This document shows, piece after piece, positions 26,287-34,918 of a stretch of 64,000 nucleotides of DNA. Each line of letters opens with the position of its first letter. Position 1 is the first letter of the stretch. The notes under the pieces were generated by a model. It was not told the DNA's origin and searched no databases. It worked only from the letters and a program-made list of their open reading frames with translations. The translations under genes and the position numbers were made by a program. The DNA lies in the NCBI RefSeq assembly GCF_003668875.1, contig NZ_RAWM01000006.1:62001-126000 (forward strand). Direction: 5' to 3'. The DNA comes from Corallococcus interemptor. GTDB lineage: Bacteria > Myxococcota > Myxococcia > Myxococcales > Myxococcaceae.

Positions 26287-27480
26287 ATGTCCCGAGTCCT
26301 CATCGCCACCTCACCCGAGAAGGGCCACCTCAACCCGATGGTCGGCGTGGCCCAATGGCTGCGCCGGCTGGGGCACACCGTCGGATGGTTGTGCATCCCG
26401 GAACCCGCGCCGCAGCTGGAGTCCCTGGGCGTGGAGGTGCTGCGGCTGCCGCACGTCGAAGCCGCGCCGCCGGGAATCGAGACGGGAGGCGAAGCGCTGG
26501 CGAAGCTGGTGCTCGATGACGTGGCGCTGGGGAAATGGATCCGGGGCCTGCTCCTGGATTCGGTCCCCGCGATGCTGGAGCCCGTGCGCGAGGTGGTGCG
26601 CGCCTTCCGTCCCGACGTGATGGCCCTGGACGGGATGCAGTACGCGGCGGTGCTGGCGGCGCACACGGAAGGAATCCCCTGGGCGGGCGTGTCCTCCGCG
26701 CTCACGCTGCTGGAGCCCCGGCCGGAGATTCCCCTGCTGCGCAACGTGCGGGCCTTGAAGGACGACCGGCAGGCGCTGTTCCGCCGTCACCGCTTCGACG
26801 CGCGCTTCCGCACCTGCGAGTGCCTGTCGCCCCGGCTCAACGTCATCTTCGCCACCGAGGCCTTCCTGGGCCCGGACGCGGGAGTGCCCCCGGACACGCT
26901 GCTGGTGGGGCCCTCCATTCCGCCCGAACCCCGAGGCGACGAGGTGCCCTTCCCCTGGGAGCGCCTGGGCGCGAAGCCGGTGCTGTACGTGTCCTTCGGC
27001 AGCCAGATTTCGTATCAGCCGGAGCTGTTCCGCCTCATCGCGGAGGCGGCGAAGCCCTTCGGCGTGTCGCTGGTGCTGTGCGCGGGAGAGCTGGCGGACA
27101 CGGACTTCCCGGGCACGCTCCCCGGTGACGTGGTGGCGGTCCGCTACACGCCGCAGCGTCAGGTGCTGGAGCGAGCGTCGGCGTTCATCTCCCACGGCGG
27201 CGCCAACTCCGTGATGGAGGCGATGACGGCGGGCGTGCCGCTGCTGCTGCTGCCGGTGTGCAACGACCAGCCCGTGCAGGCGCACTTCCTGGAGAAGTCC
27301 GGAGCCGGGCTCGCGAGGGACCCGAGGACCCTCACGGTGGAGTCCTGCCGCGAGGCCATCGCGCGATTGCTCGAACCGAAGTCGCCGATGCGGGACCGCG
27401 TGGCGGAGATCTCCCGGTCCTACCGCGCGAATGATGGCGCGAGGACCGCGGCCGAACGCATCGCCGGGCTCGTGGCATGA
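26287..27480 (+). CDS. UDP-glycosyltransferase-like (MGT/GT1 family) protein
   Basis: This 397-aa soluble enzyme has the two-Rossmann GT-B layout. The N-terminal acceptor domain opens with IATSPEKGHLNPMVG. The C-terminal donor domain contains YVSFGSQ and the nucleotide-sugar signature region FISHGGANSVMEAMTAGVPLL ending in PVCNDQP. Members glycosylate small molecules such as macrolides, flavonoids or lipids. The acceptor is unknown. It starts directly after the asparagine-synthetase-like gene's stop and its own stop overlaps the next ATG, so the three genes form one operon. Confidence 0.85.
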   Translation: MSRVLIATSPEKGHLNPMVGVAQWLRRLGHTVGWLCIPEPAPQLESLGVEVLRLPHVEAAPPGIETGGEALAKLVLDDVALGKWIRGLLLDSVPAMLEPVREVVRAFRPDVMALDGMQYAAVLAAHTEGIPWAGVSSALTLLEPRPEIPLLRNVRALKDDRQALFRRHRFDARFRTCECLSPRLNVIFATEAFLGPDAGVPPDTLLVGPSIPPEPRGDEVPFPWERLGAKPVLYVSFGSQISYQPELFRLIAEAAKPFGVSLVLCAGELADTDFPGTLPGDVVAVRYTPQRQVLERASAFISHGGANSVMEAMTAGVPLLLLPVCNDQPVQAHFLEKSGAGLARDPRTLTVESCREAIARLLEPKSPMRDRVAEISRSYRANDGARTAAERIAGLVA

Positions 27481-28334
27481 GTGCATCCAGGTGGAGTCCT
27501 CGCCGGCATCACCCCGCCGGTGTCTCGCCGCTGGAGGTCTGGAACCTGCCGGTGTTCGGGCGCGAGCTGTGGGAGGTGTTGGGCTCGCCGTGGGTGGAGG
27601 AGGACCGGCGCGCGGGAGTGCCTGGAGCCACGCTCTCCGCGCGGATGATGCTGCCGCTGGCGGAAGCGCTCTTCCTGCTGGGAAAGCAGCACGCACCGGA
27701 CGCGGCGTACCTGAGCGGAGGCCTGGCGGAGCTGGACGGTTTTCCCGCGGCGGTGCGGGAGGCCACGGCATCGCTGCGCTGCCCGGTGCACATCGCGCTG
27801 TCACCGCGCTTCGCTCCTGTGCGCGCGGGGCTGCGCATGCTGGAGGCCCAGGGCGCGCGAAGTCCGCTCTGCGTGGACGTGGGCCAGACGAGCATCAAGC
27901 TCGCGCGTCCTGGCACCACGCGGGTGATGGAACGGAACCTCTCCACGCTCCCGCCGCTGTTCATCGGGCAGCCGCGTCCCACTGACGGCCATCACATCCG
28001 GGACACGGTGGCGTTCATCGCGGGAGCGCTGCGGACGTTCCTGGCGGAGGGCACAAGTGAGCCACCGGACGCGCTGTGTCTGGCATTGCCGTGTCCGCTG
28101 GATGAGGACCTGATGCCCGGAGGCTGCACCTACGGCTTCGAGGGCACGGCGTCCCTGGTCCCGGACATCCTCGCCCAGTCAGGCCTGCCGGACACGGGAG
28201 GACCGGTGCTCGTGCTCAACGACGCGGAGCTGGCGGCCGAGTCCGCGCGGCGGGCGCCCCAGGTGAAGGGACGCCGCGTGCTGTGTCTGTCCCTGGGTTT
28301 CGGCCCGGGTGGCGCCCTGCTCGAACGAGGCTGA
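27477..28334 (+). CDS. ROK-like actin-fold ATPase/sugar kinase homologue
   Basis: The 285-aa product carries the phosphate-1 loop CVDVGQTSIKLA, a LNDAELAAES segment that matches the catalytic Asp region of ROK kinases (NDAN), and a weak phosphate-2 loop LSLGFGPGG. No ROK zinc-binding cysteine motif or DNA-binding domain is visible. It could phosphorylate a sugar linked to the preceding glycosyltransferase step, but substrate and activity are unproven. The ATG overlaps the glycosyltransferase stop (ATGA). The HNH gene starts 25 bp downstream. Confidence 0.6.
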   Translation: MSASRWSPRRHHPAGVSPLEVWNLPVFGRELWEVLGSPWVEEDRRAGVPGATLSARMMLPLAEALFLLGKQHAPDAAYLSGGLAELDGFPAAVREATASLRCPVHIALSPRFAPVRAGLRMLEAQGARSPLCVDVGQTSIKLARPGTTRVMERNLSTLPPLFIGQPRPTDGHHIRDTVAFIAGALRTFLAEGTSEPPDALCLALPCPLDEDLMPGGCTYGFEGTASLVPDILAQSGLPDTGGPVLVLNDAELAAESARRAPQVKGRRVLCLSLGFGPGGALLERG

Positions 28335-28358
28335 GCCTGGTAACCTGGTCGTGGACCC

Positions 28359-29288
28359 GTGCCCACGCCCTCCGACAACGACCAGGCCATCCGAGTGGCG
28401 GCCTTCAACGCCTTGGACGCGTTGGTGGAGCGGCATGGAGAAGTGCTGTCGTGGGAGCGCATCGCGGAGGGCTTCCAGCTCCACGGCGAGCAGCACCTGT
28501 TCGCCAACCGGACGCGCGGCATCTTCTGGCCCCGGCAGATGCAGGAGACCGCGCTGTCCATCAAGACCACCGTGCCGCGAGGAACGCGCGTCGCCCGTTA
28601 CGACGATGACAACATCGCCTCGGATGGAGCCTTCCTCTACAAGTTCCAGGGCACGGACGTGGAGGCGCGAGACAACCGCCGGCTCGTGCGCGCACAGCAA
28701 CTGGACGCACCGCTCATCTACTTCTACGGCATCGAGCCCGGTTTCTACCGGCCCCTGTGGCCCGTCTACATCTCCGACGTGGACCTCGCCTCGCGCTCCT
28801 TCCACGTCATGGCCTCCGATCCCGAGATGGTGAAACAGCGCTTCGTCGCGGACGCGAAGCTGTTGCCCCTGGAGCGGCGCTACACCACGGTGCAGGCCAA
28901 GAAGCGGCTGCACCAGGCGGCCTTCCGCCAGCACGTCCTGCGCGCCTACGACCACCGCTGCGCGGTCTGCGCGTTTCCTCGCACGGAGCTGTTGGACGGC
29001 GCCCACATCCTCCCGGACCGCGACGAACGCGGCCACGCGGAGGTCCCCAACGGACTGGCGCTCTGCCGGCTCCACCACGGCGCCTTCGACACGAACCTGA
29101 TGGGCTTCCGTCCCGACGGCGTCATCGAGCTGGCGCCCAGCCTGCTCGCCACCCGGGACGGCCCCACGCTGGAGCACGCATTGAAGGGCTTCGTGGGCAA
29201 GACGCTCCAGCTGCCGCGCGCGAAGGAATTGCAGCCCAAGAAGCTCTATCTGGAAGAGCGCTACGAGCGCTTCCGCAAGGTGGGCTGA
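28359..29288 (+). CDS. HNH endonuclease (HNH_2 type)
   Basis: The 309-aa product starts at GTG. Residues about 200-255 hold the HNH zinc-nuclease motif: CAVC, then LLDGAHILP, then PNGLALCRLHHGAFD. The first 190 residues match the N-terminal region seen in predicted restriction endonucleases of the HNH_2 group and probably recognise DNA. No methyltransferase is adjacent, so it may target modified or foreign DNA, or be solitary. It follows the ROK-like gene by 25 bp on the same strand. Confidence 0.78.
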   Translation: MPTPSDNDQAIRVAAFNALDALVERHGEVLSWERIAEGFQLHGEQHLFANRTRGIFWPRQMQETALSIKTTVPRGTRVARYDDDNIASDGAFLYKFQGTDVEARDNRRLVRAQQLDAPLIYFYGIEPGFYRPLWPVYISDVDLASRSFHVMASDPEMVKQRFVADAKLLPLERRYTTVQAKKRLHQAAFRQHVLRAYDHRCAVCAFPRTELLDGAHILPDRDERGHAEVPNGLALCRLHHGAFDTNLMGFRPDGVIELAPSLLATRDGPTLEHALKGFVGKTLQLPRAKELQPKKLYLEERYERFRKVG

Positions 29289-29404
29289 AGCCTCCTGCCC
29301 GAAGCACCGGGGACCTGCCTGAACGGGTAGGTCGCCATCCTGCCCGGTCCGCCGATGTGGCGCGATTTCGAGCCCTTTAGTTTCTGGCTCGAAAGGAACA
29401 CGCC

Positions 29405-30295
29405 ATGTCCACCGACGCCCTCCAGTCCCTCTCGCAGTCCATCTCCACCGTCGTCGAGCGCATCGCTCCCTCCCTCGTCCGCGTGGAGGCCCGCCGTCGC
29501 CGGGGCGCCAGCGGCGTCGTCTGGGATGCCGACGGTCACATCCTCACCACCAGCCACGCCGTCGAACACGAAGGCTCCATCCAGGTGGGCCTCGCGGACG
29601 GCCGCTCGGTGTCCGCCGAGCTCGTCGGCCGTGACCCGAGCACCGACCTCGCGCTCCTCAAGGCCGACGCCAGCGGCCTCGCCGCGCTCACGCCCGCGCC
29701 GCTCGATGACGTGAAGGTCGGCAACATCGTGCTCGCCATCGGCCGCCCGGGCCGCACGGCGCGGGCCACGCTGGGCATCGTCAGCGCGTCCGGCGGCGAC
29801 TGGCGCACGCACGCGGGCGGCCAGGTGGACCGCTACCTGGAGACCGACGCCGACCTGCCTCCGGGTTTCTCCGGCGGCGCGCTGGTGGACGCGCAGGGCC
29901 GCTTCCTGGGCATCCCCACTGCGGCCTTCTCGCGCACCGCCGCGGTCGTGATTCCCGGCGGCACGCTGACGCGCGTGGCGGACTCGCTGCGCGAGCACGG
30001 CGGCATCCGCCGCGGCTACATGGGCGTGGGCGCCTACCCGGTGCGCCTGCCGCGCGAAATCGACGGCACCAAGGCGGGCCTCATCCTGCTCTCCGTGGAT
30101 CCGGACGGCCCCGCGCAGAAGGCCGGGCTGCTGCTGGGCGACGTGCTGGTGAGCCTGGGCGGCCAGACGCTCAACGGAGTGGAGGACCTGCTGGGCTACC
30201 TGGGCGGCGAGAAGGTGGGCACGTCCATCCAGGCGAAGGTGTTGCGCGCGGGCGAGCTGCGCGAGGTGCCCATCACCGTGGGCAAGCGTTCTTGA
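29405..30295 (+). CDS. HtrA-like trypsin-fold protease with PDZ domain, copy 1
   Basis: The 296-aa product has the S1C triad His51 (TTSHAV), Asp81 (STDLAL) and Ser156. The serine motif is GFSGG rather than the usual GNSGG. A PDZ domain follows (about 200-290; KAGLLLGDVLVSLGG). No signal peptide is present, unlike DegP or DegS, so it may be cytoplasmic. The tandem second copy begins 12 bp downstream. GAAAGGAAC lies before the ATG. Confidence 0.85.
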   Translation: MSTDALQSLSQSISTVVERIAPSLVRVEARRRRGASGVVWDADGHILTTSHAVEHEGSIQVGLADGRSVSAELVGRDPSTDLALLKADASGLAALTPAPLDDVKVGNIVLAIGRPGRTARATLGIVSASGGDWRTHAGGQVDRYLETDADLPPGFSGGALVDAQGRFLGIPTAAFSRTAAVVIPGGTLTRVADSLREHGGIRRGYMGVGAYPVRLPREIDGTKAGLILLSVDPDGPAQKAGLLLGDVLVSLGGQTLNGVEDLLGYLGGEKVGTSIQAKVLRAGELREVPITVGKRS

Positions 30296-30307
30296 AAGGA
30301 GCCGGCC

Positions 30308-31222
30308 ATGAAACTGTTGCAGCAGCTCTCGGATGACCTGGAAGGACTCGTGGCCGGCGCGGCTCCGGCGGTGGTGGGCGTGGAGCACGCTCGGGGCCAC
30401 GGCACCGGCCTGTTCCTCACGCCGGACGGCTACGTGCTCACCAACCGTCACGTGGTGATGCGCACGCCCAAGCGGCTCACCGTGCAGCTCCACAACGGCG
30501 AGGAGCGCCGGGCCACGCTCGTGGGCGGGGATGCCCCCACGGACCTCGCGGTGGTGCGCGCGGAGGGAGATGATTTTCCCACGCTGCCGCTCGCGGATCC
30601 GGAGACGGTGCGCGTGGGGCAGCTGGTGATGGCCATTGGCAATCCCTTCCGCCTGGAGCAGTCGGTGTCGCTGGGCGTGGTGAGCGCCATCAACCGCTCC
30701 ATCACGCTGCCCGACGGCGTCATCCTGGAGGGAATGCTCCAGACGGACGCCGCCATCAACCCGGGCAACTCCGGCGGGCCGCTGCTCGACACGCGCGGGC
30801 GCGTGGTGGGGCTCAACACGCTGGTGCTGCCGTTCGCGCAGGGGATTGGCTTCGCGGTGAGCGCCACCACCGCGGCCTGGGTCGCGAGCCTGCTCATCCA
30901 GCGCGGCCGGGTGGACCGGAAGTTCCTGGGCATCGCCGCCACGGCGGTGAACCTGGAGCCCGCGCTCGCGAAGGACACCGGACAACCGCGAGCCGTGCGC
31001 GTGCTGAAGGTGCAGGAGGGCACGCCCGCGGATGACGCCGGTCTTCAGCCGGACGACCTGCTGCTCGGCATCAACAGCCGGCCGGTCAACAGCGTGGATG
31101 ACCTGCAGCGGCTGATGGCGCTCGCCTCCGAGGAGGAGGTCCACCTGGACGTGCTGCGCAAGGGCCGCCGCAAGGACGTCTCCGCCCGGGCCCGCCACCG
31201 CCGTGAGCCGGTGGCGGCCTGA
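30308..31222 (+). CDS. HtrA-like trypsin-fold protease with PDZ domain, copy 2
   Basis: This 304-aa paralogue of the preceding gene keeps the canonical triad His48 (TNRHVV), Asp79 (PTDLAV) and Ser155 in GNSGGPL. A C-terminal PDZ domain (about 205-290; ADDAGLQPDDLLLGI) should bind substrate C-termini or regulate activity. It also lacks a signal peptide. AAAGGAG seven bases upstream supports the start. The pair is probably co-transcribed, and the two may assemble together, as DegP-type proteases work as trimers. Confidence 0.88.
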   Translation: MKLLQQLSDDLEGLVAGAAPAVVGVEHARGHGTGLFLTPDGYVLTNRHVVMRTPKRLTVQLHNGEERRATLVGGDAPTDLAVVRAEGDDFPTLPLADPETVRVGQLVMAIGNPFRLEQSVSLGVVSAINRSITLPDGVILEGMLQTDAAINPGNSGGPLLDTRGRVVGLNTLVLPFAQGIGFAVSATTAAWVASLLIQRGRVDRKFLGIAATAVNLEPALAKDTGQPRAVRVLKVQEGTPADDAGLQPDDLLLGINSRPVNSVDDLQRLMALASEEEVHLDVLRKGRRKDVSARARHRREPVAA

Positions 31223-31244
31223 AGCCGTTATGCTGTGCGCCGCG

Positions 31245-31976
31245 ATGTCCGCATCGACGGCGCACGACATGACCTCGGAGGAGCTGGCCGCGCGCATCGA
31301 GCGCGAGGGCTTCGCCATCCTCCCGCGCGGAATCCCACCAGACACCGCGGACGCCCTGCTCCACGCGCTGCGCGCCGTGAGCGAAGAATCCACGGCCTCC
31401 CAGCGGCGCGGAGGCGTGCGCAACCTGCTGGAGAACGTGCCCGCCGTGCGGGAGCTGGCCCGCTCCGCGCCCGTGCGCGAAGTGGCCGAGTCCGTCCTGG
31501 GTCCGCACTGCTTCGCGGTGCGAGGCCTGCTGTTCGACAAGACCCCGGACGCGAACTGGAAGGTCATCTGGCATCAGGACCTCACCGTCGCCGTGCGTGA
31601 ACGCCGCGACGTGCCCGGCTGCGGCCCCTGGTCGGAGAAGGCCGGTGTGCCCTGCGTGCAGCCGCCCACGTCCGTGCTGGAGGACATGGTCGCGGTGCGA
31701 GTGCACCTGGACGACTGCGGCGAGGACAACGGCCCCGTGCGAGTCCTCGCGGGCTCGCACCGTGAAGGACGTCTGTCCTCATCCAGCATCCCAGGCTGGC
31801 TCGAACGCGGTGCTCCCGTGGACTGCCTCGTGCCCCGCTGCGGCCTGCTGGTGATGCGGCCCCTGCTGCTGCACGCCTCGTCACCGGCACGCGCGCCCGC
31901 GCATCGCCGGGTCATCCACCTGGAGTTCGCGGCGCGGCCCCTGCCCGGTGGGCTCGAATGGCACGCGAGCGTCTGA
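31245..31976 (+). CDS. Phytanoyl-CoA dioxygenase (PhyH)-family oxygenase
   Basis: The product, 243 aa from this start, has the non-haem iron facial triad of PhyH enzymes: His110 and Asp112 in WHQDLTV, and His210 in LLLHASSPA. An arginine pair (HRRVIHLEF, about 221-222) fits 2-oxoglutarate binding. It should hydroxylate an unactivated carbon using O2 and 2-oxoglutarate; the substrate is unknown. In-frame ATGs at 31203, 31230 and 31269 are alternatives and none has a clear ribosome-binding site. I chose 31245 because the family-like fold begins soon after. It follows the HtrA pair by 22 bp. Confidence 0.75.
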   Translation: MSASTAHDMTSEELAARIEREGFAILPRGIPPDTADALLHALRAVSEESTASQRRGGVRNLLENVPAVRELARSAPVREVAESVLGPHCFAVRGLLFDKTPDANWKVIWHQDLTVAVRERRDVPGCGPWSEKAGVPCVQPPTSVLEDMVAVRVHLDDCGEDNGPVRVLAGSHREGRLSSSSIPGWLERGAPVDCLVPRCGLLVMRPLLLHASSPARAPAHRRVIHLEFAARPLPGGLEWHASV

Positions 31977-31979
31977 GGC

Positions 31980-32594
31980 TCACGGCCACGTCAGCATCAA
32001 GCCCACGCCATCCGGAGCAGGCACCAGGCGCGCCGTGAGCTCCCCGTTCAGCTTCGCGTTGAGGAACGTCAGCACGCCGTCGAACACCAGCAGGAACGCG
32101 CCCTGCAGGAGCACGCCCTTGCCCCAGCCCCGCAGGCGCGCCGAGTCCTTGCGCAGCCCGCGCTCCCACAGGAGCCCGCCGAAGGCGATGTAGCCCACGT
32201 CCAGGCCCGCGTTGAGGAGCAGCACCTGCTCCATCCGCTGCCCCTCGGACAGGCTGCGCGCCAGGTCCCAGGAGGCCGGATCCGCCGTCGCCTGCCCGTG
32301 ATAGCCGAGCCCCGCGATGACGAGGTTCACCACGTTCCAGGCCGCGTTCGCCTGGAAGAAGGCCTGCGTCTCGCCTTCACTGGCGAAGTGCCCCGCGACG
32401 CCCGTGCCGATGTTCAGCACCGCCCAGCCGAACAGGATGCCCATCGCGGTCTGGTTCATGCGGACCGCTTCCGCGTTGCGCCCCGCGAGCCACGCGTGCG
32501 CATCTGGAGCAGCGACCTCCTGTGCCATGCCTGGCATCGCGAAGAACAACAACACCAGCACACAGCAGGAACGCACGAGGCGGGCAGAGGCCAT
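31980..32594 (-). CDS. Exported membrane protein of unknown function
   Basis: The 204-aa product starts with a signal peptide (cleavage near GMAQ-E, about residue 25). It then shows about four hydrophobic segments (GILFGWAVLNIGTGV, AWNVVNLVIAGLG, LLLNAGLDVGYIAFGGLL, VLLQGAFLLVFDGVL), which suggests an integral membrane protein. No catalytic motif is apparent and I do not recognise the family. It ends 3 bp from the stop of the convergent PhyH-like gene. Confidence 0.6.
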   Translation of the reverse strand: MASARLVRSCCVLVLLFFAMPGMAQEVAAPDAHAWLAGRNAEAVRMNQTAMGILFGWAVLNIGTGVAGHFASEGETQAFFQANAAWNVVNLVIAGLGYHGQATADPASWDLARSLSEGQRMEQVLLLNAGLDVGYIAFGGLLWERGLRKDSARLRGWGKGVLLQGAFLLVFDGVLTFLNAKLNGELTARLVPAPDGVGLMLTWP

Positions 32595-32644
32595 GGCGGC
32601 ACTCTAGGCCCGCGGAGGCCCTGCCCGCTGTCTGGTGGATGGCG

Positions 32645-32881
32645 TTACCGTTCGCCGTCGTCGCTGAGCGGTGGTGCTTCCCTCGCGGGCTCCGTGCCCT
32701 TCTGCGCGCCGTAGCCGCCAATGCCCTTCTGGAGGATGCGGTCCTCGCCTACGTCCTCGTCCGTCACGTCGCCGCGCTCGGTGCCCGGGCGCTGGTGTCT
32801 GGCTTCGCGCTCCAGTTCCTCCGCGCTGTGGGTGTCCGTGCGCTCGGGCCCTCTCACCGGCGGCCCCTTGTTGCTGGCCAT
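32645..32881 (-). CDS. Small hydrophilic protein
   Basis: The 78-aa product starts at the ATG at 32881, where AGGAG lies eight bases upstream; the longer reading to 33031 overlaps the neighbouring gene. It is rich in Glu, Arg, Asp and Gly, has no hydrophobic core and is probably disordered. Composition resembles small stress-induced proteins, but no family motif was identified. It diverges from the MpaB-type oxygenase gene. Confidence 0.5.
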   Translation of the reverse strand: MASNKGPPVRGPERTDTHSAEELEREARHQRPGTERGDVTDEDVGEDRILQKGIGGYGAQKGTEPAREAPPLSDDGER

Positions 32882-32999
32882 GTCGCGTCTCCTGTCTGGA
32901 TGTCCTGCCCTCCAGGACAAGGTCCGGCGCGTCCCATCCTCCGACAAGGCGTCGCGGAGCGGGGTAGCATCGCCAGTCGCCTCGCTTCCCGGAGCCGCC

Positions 33000-33971
33000 A
33001 TGCCCCCACCGGTCTCTCCCGCTGATGCCACGGGCTGCCCCTTCAGCGGCGCGGGAAAGCCTTCCGCCGCTCACGTGCCCGGGCCCGTCTACCGGAAGCC
33101 CTTCTGGCGAGCGCGGCTGCCAGAGGTGAGCCAGGAGATCGCCTCCCTGGATGCGCGGCGCGACTGCCAGCGCATCGTGCACCTGCTGACCAACTACGAG
33201 TTCCCGTTCGACATCGTGCGGTCCACGGAGATCGCGCTCTTCCACACGTACGGCAGCCGCTCCGTCTCACGGCTGCTGGACCGCACGGGTGAGTTCAACA
33301 AGCGGGGCCAGAAGCGCTACGACGACACGCGGCTGCTCATCGCGCGGTTCATGGAGTGCGGCTGGGAGGGAGAGGCAGGGCGCCGTTCCCTGGAGCAGAT
33401 GAACCACATCCATTCCTTCTTCCGCATCCCGAACGAGGACTTCCTCTTCGTGCTGTGGACGTTCATCGACTTCCCCATCCAGTGGATGAAGGAGTACGGC
33501 TGGCGTCCCTTCACCGGGCACGAGCAGGAGGCCTGGTTCCATTACTGGTGCGAGATCGGCCGCCGAATGGGGCTGAAGGACCTCCCCGAGGACAAGCCCG
33601 CCTACGACGCCTTCATCCGGGACTACGAGGCGCGAGAGTTCGTCCCCAACGAAGCCAGCCACCGGGTGGCCCAATCCACCGTGGACATCCTCGCCGGCTG
33701 GGTGCCGCGCCCGCTGCGTCCACTGGTGGCCCCCATCAGCCTGAGCCTGGTGCCCCGGCGCCTGCTGCCCGCCATCCAGTTCGAATCCCCACCCGCCTGG
33801 GTCGGAGGCCTGGTCCGAGGCGCCCTCAAGCTGCGCAAGCGGGTCAAACGCCACGTCTCCCTGGAGCGCTACCCCTCGACCCTGGATACGACGCTCAACC
33901 GCACCTATCCCGGCAACGCCTACCGCATCGAAGGCCTGGGCCCGGACTACGCCCACCGCGACGCGGAATGA
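33000..33971 (+). CDS. Oxygenase MpaB-family protein (DUF2236)
   Basis: The 323-aa product matches the MpaB/latex-clearing-protein superfamily in length and in its helical, His/Arg-rich pattern. Segments LFHTYGSRSVSRLLDRTGEF, RRYDDT-like (KRYDDTRLLIARFMECG) and MNHIHSFFRIPNEDFLFVLW fit this family. Members bind haem b and some cleave polyisoprenes, but most have no assigned substrate. The ATG has GGAG seven bases upstream. The last 25 bp overlap the convergent AbiEii-type gene. Confidence 0.75.
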   Translation: MPPPVSPADATGCPFSGAGKPSAAHVPGPVYRKPFWRARLPEVSQEIASLDARRDCQRIVHLLTNYEFPFDIVRSTEIALFHTYGSRSVSRLLDRTGEFNKRGQKRYDDTRLLIARFMECGWEGEAGRRSLEQMNHIHSFFRIPNEDFLFVLWTFIDFPIQWMKEYGWRPFTGHEQEAWFHYWCEIGRRMGLKDLPEDKPAYDAFIRDYEAREFVPNEASHRVAQSTVDILAGWVPRPLRPLVAPISLSLVPRRLLPAIQFESPPAWVGGLVRGALKLRKRVKRHVSLERYPSTLDTTLNRTYPGNAYRIEGLGPDYAHRDAE

Positions 33972-34918
33972 AACCGGGTGAGCCAGGCACAGATGACCGC
34001 CACGGCTTCATCCAGCGTCTGACGCGGTCCCCAGAACATCGGGGCAATCGCCTCGAAGGCAGCACGGATGGCCGCAGTACCTTCACCACCTGGGAGGAAG
34101 TGCCGCGAATCACCGGCCGGAGGTGCCACAATCTGCTTCTGCCGGATCATCTCCTCGGCCAGCGCACGGACGTCCGGGTAGTCAGCAAGAGGTGGTAGCG
34201 CATCCTCGGCGGCGATGATGCGTGCCGCGTCCTCGTAGTGGCGCACGAAGGTCGCAGGCTCCAGCGGTTCCCTCTGGAGCCGACGTTGGAGCGCATCCAC
34301 CTTCTCCAGCAGCGTGACCATGGGATGCACGCACCGCACGGCCCTGGGGCGGTTGTCCTTGAAGTCCGTCAGCTGCCGCTGGGCCTCCAGCTCCTCGTGG
34401 ACGAATGACGCCATGTCGCGCCGGACAAAGGGCGTCACTCGCGCGTTGCCGACCTCCAGGAGGACGAAGGGACGCAGGACGCCCGCCATGCCTCCCAGAT
34501 GTTGCGCGGGATACAGGATGCGCACGTTCGCGGAGCGCCAGTACCGGTCCGCTCCATCGGCGTCCAGTTCCGTCCGCGCGCCAGGAACCTGGATGCATTC
34601 AGCCAGGGCCTCGAAGTACGCCCGGCGGACCTTCGTCGCTCCCACTCCCGTGCGGCTCCAATCCGTCACCCCGGGAAGGTCAACCGTCCCCGCTTCCAGC
34701 TTGAGGTCCAGGTCCTCCGAGAACCGCTGGATGAGCGAGAAGCCCTTCGAGAGCGACGTGCCTCCCTTGAACCAGACCTCGAAGCCCGCGTCATGCAGTG
34801 CCCACAACGTGTGGGTCACCCAGTAGTCCTTCTCGGTGAGCGCAAGGGAGAGCCGCCGCTTGTCAGCGACGATTCGTAGCAGTTGATCAAACTCAGGGTC
34901 GTCGTGGATGAAGGTCAT
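33947..34918 (-). CDS. abiEii: AbiEii-type nucleotidyltransferase toxin
   Basis: The 323-aa product has the DNA polymerase-beta-like nucleotidyltransferase motifs of AbiEii toxins: KGGTSLSKG (51-59) and SEDLDLK (67-73), preceded by the family-typical EKDYWVTHTLWAL. AbiEii enzymes add nucleotides to tRNA acceptor ends and stop growth of phage-infected cells. I chose the ATG at 34918, which overlaps the antitoxin stop (ATGA), over an in-frame start at 34951. The layout matches type IV AbiE modules. Confidence 0.88.
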   Translation of the reverse strand: MTFIHDDPEFDQLLRIVADKRRLSLALTEKDYWVTHTLWALHDAGFEVWFKGGTSLSKGFSLIQRFSEDLDLKLEAGTVDLPGVTDWSRTGVGATKVRRAYFEALAECIQVPGARTELDADGADRYWRSANVRILYPAQHLGGMAGVLRPFVLLEVGNARVTPFVRRDMASFVHEELEAQRQLTDFKDNRPRAVRCVHPMVTLLEKVDALQRRLQREPLEPATFVRHYEDAARIIAAEDALPPLADYPDVRALAEEMIRQKQIVAPPAGDSRHFLPGGEGTAAIRAAFEAIAPMFWGPRQTLDEAVAVICAWLTRFHSASRWA

